Shown: positions 1 through 6,973 of the stretch, piece by piece | How positions within the stretch are numbered: the stretch's first letter is position 1 | Layout of the letters: the number at the start of each line of letters is the position of its first letter | Position numbers and translations under genes: made by a program | Origin: Planctomycetota bacterium | Lineage (GTDB): Bacteria > Planctomycetota > Planctomycetia > Planctomycetales > Planctomycetaceae | Length of the DNA: 9,167 bases | NCBI GenBank assembly: GCA_024278285.1 | Contig: JAJRTM010000473.1 | Location: forward strand, 1-9,167 | Direction: 5' to 3' | The notes under the pieces: model-generated | Databases searched by the model: none | What the model was told of the DNA's origin: nothing | Seen by the model: the letters and a program-made list of their open reading frames with translations, nothing else

Positions 1-487
1 ACCTCTATCACGCTATGTCCATTGATGTTACGTCAATTATTCCTTCCGGTCTCTTGATGTGATTTCTCCGAATAACCAACAAAATCGTCGTCATTTACGT
101 ATCAGGTTATGGAGTCGCGAAGAAATGAAATCTTCAGATCAGCCCTGAAAATTTCATTTTTCCACGACCAAAACTGATTTGAACAGTTAGAATTGAATGA
201 ACCGTTTCCTTTCTTTTGACGTCATTATACAGGGTAAAGAAGTAACGAAGGTTACATTGAGAGTCTCGGTCCTATCATTATTCACATCAACGATTTCTGA
301 TTACTGATTTTCATTGCGGCAGATTCGACATCAATTGGCTGGCCTCTGTTTATTATCTGGATTTTTGCTCAGCTTATGCCGTTCTTTGCGGTAGGAAGTG
401 AGTGGAAAGCGAGAAGGAGTGTAGCAACAAGCAGAGTTTGCCACCTTGTCATCAGTTCTAATTGATATAGTTTTTCTGTAAAATCCC
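1..487. other. Upstream non-coding region, no supportable gene
   Basis: No gene is supportable here. On the minus strand all three frames are closed by stop codons within the first 40 bases. On the plus strand the only frame that could be the tail of an incoming gene runs from the left edge to a TGA at 60-62 (about 19 residues), which is too short to identify. A minus-strand open frame at 331-627 is mainly antisense to the start of the kinase gene and has no recognisable features. A short hairpin GTAAC-GAAG-GTTAC lies at 242-255. I did not find a convincing -35/-10 pair for the kinase gene, so its promoter is not assigned. Confidence 0.6.
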
Positions 488-3235
488 ATGGCATCATCGG
501 AAAAAAACATTTCGAGTACTGCGTTAAAGCAGGATGTTGTGCCGGACGGGTCTGGCCCTGCAACGGTCATTCGTCCCGGTCGCGCTATAGGTGCGCCTTC
601 CAGTGATGTTGCTTCTGGTGAAGTCAATTCATCGACTATTGGTCGTTTATTCCCTGAAGATGGTCGCGATAATCATGCCAGTTTACCGGCGGGGATGCAG
701 CTTGGTACCTTTGTTGTGGAATCGCGTATCGGAGCCGGAGGGATGGGCGCGGTTTTCCGGGCGCACGACAAAAGCCTGGACCGCACGATTGCCCTGAAAG
801 TTCTTTCTCCTGTTCAAGCAAAAGACCCTTCTGCGGTCAAGCGATTTCAAAACGAAGCGCGTGCAGCGGCTCGCCTGGATCACGATAACATTGCAAGAGT
901 GTTTTCTATTGGGGAAGCGCACAATCTCTACTATATCGCGTTTGAATTTATCGAAGGGAAAACTGTCCGAGAATTAATCCAGGAGAAATCTGTTCTCGAT
1001 CCTTACGAGACAATCAACTTTATGCTGCAAATTGCGGTGGCGTTAAAACATACCTCTGCCTTGGGTGTTGTTCATCGAGATATCAAGCCTTCGAATATTA
1101 TTATGATGCCCAACGGTCGCGCCAAGTTGGTCGATTGGGGGCTGGCAAGAAAAGAACGTGTTGAAAATCAATCGCTTGATTTAACGGTCTCGGGAACCAC
1201 TTTGGGGACGTTTGATTATATTTCTCCCGAACAGGCGCGTGACCCGCGCAAGGTTGATGTACGAAGCGATATTTATTCGCTTGGTTGTACTGCCTATCAC
1301 ATGCTCACCGGTGCGGCTCCTTATGCGGAAGGGACCGTGCTGCAAAAGTTGTTGGATCACCAGGGAAAGCCTGCCCCTGATTGCAGAGAAAAAAACCCGA
1401 AAGTCCCGGCTGAACTGGCACGCATCGTTCGAAAAATGATGGCCAGTAATCCAGAAGATCGCTACCAGTCGCCTGAGCCTTTGATTCACGATTTACTTTC
1501 GCTGGCATCAGAATCGGGATTACGTCCGGTGCATCCAGATGGCCTCACTTGGCAAAATGGTCAGGCGACCAATGTAAGAAATGTTTCCAACAGTATGCTC
1601 TGGTGGTGGCTGGGAGCGTTTGTGGTTGCCTGCACCGTGGCGATCATTTCAGATTCCTGGACCGCAAATCAAGAGTACGCATCGGCTGGAAATGCTGCAG
1701 GGTTAAACCAGAATGTGGACGATCCGCTCATCAATAATAAATTTGAATCGGAACAAAGCGTTTATTCTGGCGAAGATTCATTGAATGTCCCCAGCGATCT
1801 ACCTCAGCCACTTACCAGTCAGAAGGACGACAAAATTGAGCCGATTATGAATTCCTGGGGAAAAAAAGATTTCCTGCCCTTCCTGGATAACGAAAACTCT
1901 CCGGAAATTCAGTCTAAAACCGGAATGATCAGCCTGGCAGTAGGGGACAATATTCGTTCTGGTGAGAGTGACTCAATGAAGTCATTTTCCCCGACCTCCT
2001 CTGAAAAGATGCCCGTAGCTAACGCTGTGAATGGAACGGCACCATTTCGCGTGTTGGCAGGGAATGGGGAATTCATTCGCGCAACCGATTTGGAAACGGC
2101 AGTCAATACCGTGCCCGATGGTGGAATTATTGAATATTCCTCTCAGCAGGCAGAGCCGTATCTTTGTCCCGTGCGGCAGTTGCGTATTCTGGATAAGTCG
2201 ATCACTTTGCGAGCCACTTCAACTTCTAAACTCGTCCTGTTGTTTGATGCGGACAAAATGGGAACATTGCCACGCTCTCACGATTTAATTTCGATTAAAG
2301 AAGGCTCGCTGACAATTTCAGGCGTCGATATTCAGGTCGCGGTTCCTCATGCCATTTCACAGCACTGGTCGTTGTTTACGATTAATACCGTCGGGAAGCT
2401 TCGATGTCGGCAATGTACGATAACGATTGAAAGTGAGCAGCAAACAGCAGCATCAATCGTTCGGCTGGCCCCTTCGCCGGTGCTCTCGGTAGAGTCAATG
2501 AAAAACGATGGGACAGTGCAAGATACAGAGACGCGAATTGAATTCGAAAATTGTGTCATCCGTGGAGCTGCTGATCTGATCGTTGCAGAGACTTCCGAAA
2601 CTGCCTTTCTGGAAATACGTCAATCATTACTCACCATCGATGGGGCGATCGTCAGATATTCAGGCGATGACAACATCCGTAGCGTCCCTGAAGAATGGAA
2701 CATTCGACTGGCTCGCGTTGCAGGGATTGTGAACGATGGATTGTTGCAAGTCGATTTGGGAATGACGATTGAAAGACAACCTGTTGATTTTCGTGTTCGC
2801 GTGGATGATTCTGTACTGATTGGATTAAATGATCAATCTTTCATTCATCTGACCGGCGGGAAAGAGACCGAAGAACTGCGGAAAATGATCTGGTGGATTG
2901 CAGAACACAACCTCTATGCAGGCTGGAACCACAAAATGGTGATCCACAGCCCGGCTGCATTGGACTCGAATTCTGTGACCATTGACTTTGCAAATACTGC
3001 CTCTAACTCTTTGCAATGGAATGAACCAAATCCGCGAATTCTGAAACGGCCAACTGGTTTTTCCCAACCGATTACTCGCTCCGATCATTGGAACATTCAA
3101 CAGGTTCAGGCATTACTGGAATCATACAGAAGCCCTGATACTTCAACTCTCGATTTTGCAGACTACGGCCCAAAATATTCCGATCTCCCGGTACCGCCTT
3201 CTTCTCTGAAAGCCGAAAGTTCGCTGCAAGAGTAA
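488..3235 (+). CDS. Transmembrane Ser/Thr protein kinase with extracytoplasmic beta-helix-like domain
   Basis: This is a 915-residue Hanks-type (PknB-like) kinase predicted to phosphorylate Ser/Thr on cytoplasmic targets. The N-terminal ~65 residues are Ser/Pro/Gly-rich and look disordered. The kinase domain spans about 73-340: glycine loop GAGGMGAV at 82-89, ATP-binding lysine K104 in IALK, catalytic loop HRDIKPSN at 196-203 with D198, metal-binding D216 in DWG (DFG in most kinases), and SPE at 246-248. A single hydrophobic segment rich in Trp lies at about 370-388. An acidic linker follows, and from about 520 repeated short beta-strand-like stretches (for example SITLRA and GSLTISGVDIQ) resemble right-handed beta-helix/pectin-lyase-fold sensors. 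No catalytic residues of a lyase are evident. The start is fixed by an in-frame TAA at 479-481 just upstream. No clear ribosome-binding site is visible. The kinase assignment is certain; the beta-helix is an inference from sequence texture. Confidence 0.93.
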   Translation: MASSEKNISSTALKQDVVPDGSGPATVIRPGRAIGAPSSDVASGEVNSSTIGRLFPEDGRDNHASLPAGMQLGTFVVESRIGAGGMGAVFRAHDKSLDRTIALKVLSPVQAKDPSAVKRFQNEARAAARLDHDNIARVFSIGEAHNLYYIAFEFIEGKTVRELIQEKSVLDPYETINFMLQIAVALKHTSALGVVHRDIKPSNIIMMPNGRAKLVDWGLARKERVENQSLDLTVSGTTLGTFDYISPEQARDPRKVDVRSDIYSLGCTAYHMLTGAAPYAEGTVLQKLLDHQGKPAPDCREKNPKVPAELARIVRKMMASNPEDRYQSPEPLIHDLLSLASESGLRPVHPDGLTWQNGQATNVRNVSNSMLWWWLGAFVVACTVAIISDSWTANQEYASAGNAAGLNQNVDDPLINNKFESEQSVYSGEDSLNVPSDLPQPLTSQKDDKIEPIMNSWGKKDFLPFLDNENSPEIQSKTGMISLAVGDNIRSGESDSMKSFSPTSSEKMPVANAVNGTAPFRVLAGNGEFIRATDLETAVNTVPDGGIIEYSSQQAEPYLCPVRQLRILDKSITLRATSTSKLVLLFDADKMGTLPRSHDLISIKEGSLTISGVDIQVAVPHAISQHWSLFTINTVGKLRCRQCTITIESEQQTAASIVRLAPSPVLSVESMKNDGTVQDTETRIEFENCVIRGAADLIVAETSETAFLEIRQSLLTIDGAIVRYSGDDNIRSVPEEWNIRLARVAGIVNDGLLQVDLGMTIERQPVDFRVRVDDSVLIGLNDQSFIHLTGGKETEELRKMIWWIAEHNLYAGWNHKMVIHSPAALDSNSVTIDFANTASNSLQWNEPNPRILKRPTGFSQPITRSDHWNIQQVQALLESYRSPDTSTLDFADYGPKYSDLPVPPSSLKAESSLQE

Positions 3236-3314
3236 CGCTTTGACATCGTTTGATATAAGTATCTTGTCAACGGAATGCTGCGCAAAAGTGGCAGGATATT
3301 TCCAGGTGATTTTT

Positions 3315-3620
3315 TTTGAACCACGAATGGACGCGAATGAACACTAATAAAATAATTCATTCAAACCTTTGGATTTTCAGTTCGTCGTAGGATGGCGTGC
3401 TTGCACCCATCTTCGCGTGCCGGATTGCGTTCCATGAAAATTAGAGAGTAAATCTGTTATTATTCTGCAATTGATTCACCATCATGATGAGATTGATACG
3501 GCATGAGATTTATAATAGTGGAAACCACATTTGATGGGTGCAAGCACGCCATCCTATCATTTCAATGTTAAAGTTCTCCAAAGAAAATTCGTGTCTATTC
3601 GCGTTCATTCGTGGTTCAAA
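3315..3620. repeat. Long imperfect inverted repeat (34-nt arms) bounding a 306-bp cassette
   Basis: The left arm at 3315-3348 and the right arm at 3587-3620 are reverse complements at 30 of 34 positions, by hand alignment. Each arm is built from three units of about 10 bases beginning ATTCG (in the right arm ATTCGTGTCT, ATTCGCGTTC, ATTCGTGGTT). Units of this kind, reading as ATTCGTGTTCATTCGTGG-like strings, are familiar as dispersed intergenic repeats in many bacterial genomes; that is recalled, not searched. The 238 bases between the arms contain a second, perfect inverted repeat and no credible coding sequence. The cassette has the form of a small non-autonomous element or a composite of two repeat families. 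I see no target-site duplication. Confidence 0.8.
3387..3557. repeat. REP-like inverted pair (BIME-like), nested
   Basis: The arms at 3388-3411 and 3533-3556 are perfect reverse complements over 24 bases. Each arm is itself nearly self-complementary: in the left arm GATGG pairs with CCATC and GTGC with GCAC around a TT loop, with one bulged C. The left arm is preceded by GTAG (3387-3390, overlapping the arm by three bases) directly at the hairpin foot. The right arm read on the minus strand has ATAG in that place. A GTAG-type tetranucleotide next to a bulged hairpin, paired in inverse orientation, is the published form of REP/BIME elements recognised by RAYT (TnpA-REP, Y1-family) transposases. 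The 121-base interior (3412-3532) is AT-rich and non-coding. Confidence 0.75.
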
Positions 3621-3823
3621 TCCCTGTTTGGTTCCGGCTGCACCGTATTAAGCAAGGCAGACTGTCCTGCTACTCCCGTGTTTACAAACTTAGGCTTTAT
3701 TCCCTGTTTCGGGCTGGAAATTCATCCATTTCCTGTAAATACTGGTGTAGATCCTTTTTAGGTATCCATTCGGGTCGTGTGAGAACTTTCGAGCGAGCTG
3801 GTCACTATTTTCTGCATGAAGAT

Positions 3824-3829
3824 GAAAGG
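3824..3829 (+). promoter_or_regulatory. Shine-Dalgarno-like site deciding the sigma factor start
   Basis: GAAAGG lies six bases before the ATG at 3836. It supports starting the sigma factor at 3836 rather than at upstream in-frame starts, the earliest of which falls inside the right arm of the outer inverted repeat. Confidence 0.5.
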
Positions 3830-3835
3830 TGTTCG

Positions 3836-4462
3836 ATGTCTGATGAATCAACAAGAACGGTGCGTCTTGAGGAATGTATCCATCGATTGAATGAAGGAGA
3901 TTCTCTTGCGCGAGGAGAATTGCTCAACATGACTTGCGACCGATTACTTCGTTTGACCCATCGCATCAAAGAATCGTACCCTGGCGTAGGCCGCTGGGAA
4001 CAGACAGAAGATATTTGTCAGAACGCTTCGTTGAAATTGTATGAGGCGTTACACGATGTGGAATTGAATGATGCGCGTCATTACTTCCGCCTGGCAGCTA
4101 AGAAAATTCGGGAAACGTTGTTGGATTTAGCTCGTCATTATTCCGGCCCAATGGGAGCCGGTGCGAATCATGCGACAATGCCGGCTCGGTCTGCGAATGA
4201 TAGCTTTGCCGCTTCTCCTCTTGATGCAGGCGAGATGACAAATAACCCTCGCAAAATTGCAGAGTGGACCGAAATGCACAAAGTGATCGAATCACTTCCC
4301 GAAGAAAGTAAAGAGATGTTCGATTTACTTTGGTATCACGAACTGTCGCAGGAGGAAGCTGCCAAGTTAATCGGACTGAGTGTTCGCCAGGTGAAACGCA
4401 GATGGCGAGAAGCAAAAATCCAACTCGCGGAAAAAATGGGCAACGATGCCCCGGGGATTTAG
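3836..4462 (+). CDS. ECF-type RNA polymerase sigma factor (planctomycete kinase-linked type)
   Basis: This 208-residue protein would direct RNA polymerase core to a dedicated promoter set. A region-2-like part spans about 25-103 (from RGELLN through EQTEDICQNASLKLYEAL to the IRETLLDLAR stretch). A polar linker covers about 104-145. Region 4 spans about 147-202, with LPEESKEMF followed by the helix-turn-helix ELSQEEAAKLIGLSVRQVKR. The short length and the absence of sigma regions 1 and 3 fit the ECF class, and the sequence resembles the Sigma70-ECF (PF07638/TIGR02999-like) proteins frequent in planctomycetes. The open frame extends 75 codons upstream to 3611, but that stretch is atypical protein, begins inside a repeat and has no ribosome site, so the ATG at 3836 was chosen. 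No anti-sigma factor gene is adjacent. The kinase gene 156 bases downstream in the same direction is the likely functional partner. Confidence 0.88.
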   Translation: MSDESTRTVRLEECIHRLNEGDSLARGELLNMTCDRLLRLTHRIKESYPGVGRWEQTEDICQNASLKLYEALHDVELNDARHYFRLAAKKIRETLLDLARHYSGPMGAGANHATMPARSANDSFAASPLDAGEMTNNPRKIAEWTEMHKVIESLPEESKEMFDLLWYHELSQEEAAKLIGLSVRQVKRRWREAKIQLAEKMGNDAPGI

Positions 4463-4540
4463 CCGGGCAACGCCAAAGATTAGATTTGGATAGACATGTA
4501 ATGCAAGCTGGCATTTTATCCAGCCTGTTCCTATCTGGCA

Positions 4541-4570
4541 TTGATAAACAGGTCGATTATATTCTATTAT
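4541..4570 (+). promoter_or_regulatory. Candidate sigma70-type promoter for the Cache kinase gene
   Basis: TTGATA at 4541-4546 and TATTAT at 4565-4570 are separated by 18 bases. Each differs by one base from the sigma70 consensus. The predicted -10 lies about 48 bases before the kinase ATG at 4619. If active, the kinase would have its own housekeeping promoter in addition to any readthrough from the sigma factor gene. The surroundings are AT-rich, so a chance match is possible. Upstream, CCCGG/CCGGG around the sigma factor stop (4449-4467) and GCTGG/CCAGC (4507-4524) form small stems without a T-run, so no terminator is called. Confidence 0.35.
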
Positions 4571-4618
4571 TAATTGAATATGACTTCCTCTCTGTTTTTT
4601 CCGGGCTCACGTTGAATA

Positions 4619-6973
4619 ATGGCTGATATGAACCAAAATGATCCGCCTATGAGCAATGAAGAAACTCTCGACTTGCTTCTGGATGACTGGGAAGATGCGA
4701 TTGATCGGGGTTCGGATCCGATTCCGGAAATTATCTGTAAAAATTATCCGCAATTGCTTGAAGAGTTCGTCACAAAAACGAAGCTGATTGCCAAAGCAGA
4801 AGGCAATTTGGGAAATGCTGAGGCCAGTTTTAAGCCGCAGAAACATCGGAAGAAAATCGAGCCTCCACCAAGTGACAAGATCAACTGGAAATCGAATATC
4901 GAGCAACTCGATTACCACGCCCATGGCGGGTTGGGAATTGTTTTTCGCGGTTTTGATTTGAAGCTGCATCGGGATGTCGCGATCAAATTCATTCGGGAAC
5001 GCCGCAGGCATAATCCGCTTGATGTGCAGCGTTTTCGAATTGAAGCCGAAATTACGAGTCGGCTCGATCACCCCGGCGTCGCTCCGGTTCATGGATATGG
5101 TGTGACCGAAACAGGAGTCCCCTTTTATGCAATGCGAATGGTGGAAGGGCTAACGCTTCAGCAACGGATTGAAGAATTTCATTCCAAATTAAAAAAGGAA
5201 CCACACACCGGCGAACAATCGATTGAATTCCGTCAGCTTCTTTCTGCGTTTGTGAGTGTTTGTAATACCATTGAATATGCACATAGCCGTGGCATTCTGA
5301 ACTGTGATATTAAACCGGGTAATATCATGCTGGGAAAATACGGCGAAACGGTTGTGCTTGACTGGGGATGCGCCAAATACATTGGGAGTGCAGGAAAAGC
5401 CGAAATTGTTGGTGAAGAATCTCTCAGGCCATTGTCGGATACCGGCGGCAGCGAACCGGATGGTTCTACCGGCGGCACACCCATTTATATGAGTCCCGAA
5501 CAACATGCCCAGGCGGAAGATATCGGCCCCAGTTCAGATATTTACTGTCTGGGAGTAACGCTTTACCGTCTTATTACGGGACAACCTGCTTTCTCGCCGG
5601 AGAATTCCCTACCGAAAATTCGAGAGCTGGTTATTCGAGGAAAATTCCGCAAGCCGACCAGTTTATGTCCCTGGATTTCCAAAGCTCTCGAAGCAATCTG
5701 CCTTAAAGCGATGTCGCTCAGCCCGGAAGATCGCTACGAAAATGCAGCAGAAATGGCCCGCGATTTAGAACGATACCTTGCCGATGAAGAAGTGACTGCC
5801 TACGCCGAACCGCTTTCCCGGCGACTGGCACGATTGATGCGCAGGCATCGTGGTGTCTCGCAGGTTTTGATGGTAAGTGTCGCTGCGATTATCTTACTTT
5901 CTACTGCCTCTGCCCTGGTCATGAGAAACCTGGCTTTGAACGAAACAGAAGCCAGGGTACAAGCGAACTTGGCGAAGGATCTGGCTCACCGCATGCGAGA
6001 TCGCTCGTTGCAACTTGCAGCACATTCAGCCGCAACTTCGATGGCTTTGAAAATAAATGATGCCTGGCGAATACTTGAAATTGAATCGAGTGCAGAAGTT
6101 CTCAGACAATCAATGCCGTTAGAAAAATCTCCTCAAGAAAATACGATTCAACAATGGCTTAGCGAGAAAGCCCAAAAGCACGAGCAGGAAACTCATGCTG
6201 CGAGTTGGTTTATTTGCGATGCAACAGGTAAGCAAATCGCGAGGTTCCCTTACTTTGAAGATCCGGAAAAGAAAACCGCTTATAAAAGTATCGGGGAAAA
6301 CTTTTCTCATCGAGACTACTTCACGGGCAATGGTTACGATCTGAAAGAGGGAGGAAACAGCGGCTCGAAGCATATTACCGATATCCATCTTTCTTCAGTA
6401 TACCAAAGCAGTAACACGGCTAATTTGAAGGTTGCGTTTTCAATCCCGATCTGGTCACACCACGAAAGTAGAACAGGACGAAAATTCCTGGGCATTCTGG
6501 GTTACTCGGTTGAATTGGGGCAGTTTGCCGTCTTACAGGATGAAGCAGAGTCGGCTTCCTTTCAGCAACTTTCCATTCTCGTCGATCTTCGCCAGGTTGA
6601 TCAGGCACCGGAGAAATCTCAACATGGTCTCATCCTTCAGCATCCCAAATTAAACGAGTTGCTGCAGACGAAAAGCCCGCGTATTGATGAACTGCCCCGG
6701 CTTACTGATTCATTTTTGAAACAGGTCGATCAATATCGAATAAAACGAGTAAAACAAATACGGCAATCAGGTTTTGCTGCTTCAACCGGCGATGTTTTAT
6801 TGTTGCACAATGTTCAGGATTCGTTTGAAACAAACGGTTCTTCTCTCATTACGGTCGCTTGCGAGCCGGTTTGTGTTGTTGGTCGTTCTGGAGGAGATTT
6901 TGACACCGGCTGGATGGTGATTGTCGAGGAACATTCTTCAACCGATTCACTGACAGAAACGGCAGCGGACTGA
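4619..6973 (+). CDS. Transmembrane Ser/Thr protein kinase with extracytoplasmic Cache-like sensor
   Basis: This 784-residue protein is predicted to span the cytoplasmic membrane once. Residues 14-60 form the acidic helical module often found ahead of planctomycete kinases (LLDDWEDAI, then PELL-like YPQLLEEF). The kinase domain spans about 96-388: HGGLGIVF at 102-109, lysine K123 in VAIK, catalytic loop NCDIKPGN at 228-235 with D230, DWG at 248-250, and MSPEQ at 291-295. YLADEEVTAYAEPLSRRLARL (386 on) links to a hydrophobic segment at about 415-435. The outside part, about 450-760, contains GENFSHRDYF at 559-568 and ends with GWMVIVEE, both typical of dCache-type ligand-binding domains. The histidine and arginine of HRD are replaced by Asn-Cys, while the catalytic Asp, Asn and Lys remain, so activity is possible. 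An in-frame TGA at 4613-4615 makes 4619 the first possible ATG. The final 160 bases overlap the convergent transporter gene. Confidence 0.93.
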   Translation: MADMNQNDPPMSNEETLDLLLDDWEDAIDRGSDPIPEIICKNYPQLLEEFVTKTKLIAKAEGNLGNAEASFKPQKHRKKIEPPPSDKINWKSNIEQLDYHAHGGLGIVFRGFDLKLHRDVAIKFIRERRRHNPLDVQRFRIEAEITSRLDHPGVAPVHGYGVTETGVPFYAMRMVEGLTLQQRIEEFHSKLKKEPHTGEQSIEFRQLLSAFVSVCNTIEYAHSRGILNCDIKPGNIMLGKYGETVVLDWGCAKYIGSAGKAEIVGEESLRPLSDTGGSEPDGSTGGTPIYMSPEQHAQAEDIGPSSDIYCLGVTLYRLITGQPAFSPENSLPKIRELVIRGKFRKPTSLCPWISKALEAICLKAMSLSPEDRYENAAEMARDLERYLADEEVTAYAEPLSRRLARLMRRHRGVSQVLMVSVAAIILLSTASALVMRNLALNETEARVQANLAKDLAHRMRDRSLQLAAHSAATSMALKINDAWRILEIESSAEVLRQSMPLEKSPQENTIQQWLSEKAQKHEQETHAASWFICDATGKQIARFPYFEDPEKKTAYKSIGENFSHRDYFTGNGYDLKEGGNSGSKHITDIHLSSVYQSSNTANLKVAFSIPIWSHHESRTGRKFLGILGYSVELGQFAVLQDEAESASFQQLSILVDLRQVDQAPEKSQHGLILQHPKLNELLQTKSPRIDELPRLTDSFLKQVDQYRIKRVKQIRQSGFAASTGDVLLLHNVQDSFETNGSSLITVACEPVCVVGRSGGDFDTGWMVIVEEHSSTDSLTETAAD

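Larger units (their letters stand above)
3236..3835. other. 600-base non-coding region holding nested inverted repeats
   Basis: This spacer separates the beta-helix kinase from the sigma factor gene. Its central half is taken up by two nested inverted repeats, listed separately. Just after the kinase stop, TTGACA at 3240-3245 and TGTCAA at 3265-3270 form a 6-bp dyad around a smaller GATA/TATC stem. It could be a weak transcript-end hairpin but has no T-run, so I do not call it a terminator. From 3621 to 3823 I see no repeat or recognisable site; an open frame crosses it in phase with the sigma factor but is not convincing protein. Confidence 0.6.

Noticed and set aside
1..62. Tail of an upstream gene ending at TGA 60-62
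   Set aside because: Only 19 codons are visible and none can be identified; other frames are equally short.
331..627. 98-codon minus-strand open frame upstream of and overlapping the first kinase
   Set aside because: About half is antisense to the kinase N-terminus; it has no recognisable features or ribosome site.
3315..3620. Nested repeats as a CRISPR array
   Set aside because: There are only inverted, not direct, copies; there are no regular spacers and no cas genes.
3783..3803. GAACTT...GTC as an autoregulated ECF promoter before the sigma factor gene
   Set aside because: The gap between the -35-like GAACTT and GTC is only about 12 bases, while ECF promoters usually need 15-17.
3611..3835. 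75-codon N-terminal extension of the sigma factor reading frame
   Set aside because: The stretch is rich in Cys/Tyr/Phe/Arg unlike ECF N-termini, begins inside the right arm of the outer inverted repeat, and lacks a ribosome site, whereas ATG 3836 has GAAAGG at good spacing.
4449..4467. CCCGG/CCGGG hairpin at the sigma factor stop as a terminator
   Set aside because: No T-run follows and the stem has only five pairs.
4098..4541. 147-codon minus-strand open frame across the sigma factor gene
   Set aside because: It is antisense to conserved sigma region 4 and shows no domain, signal or membrane pattern.
4619..6973. Second kinase as a pseudokinase
   Set aside because: Despite the NCD change, the ATP-binding Lys, catalytic Asp, loop Asn and DWG Asp are all present, so loss of activity cannot be claimed.
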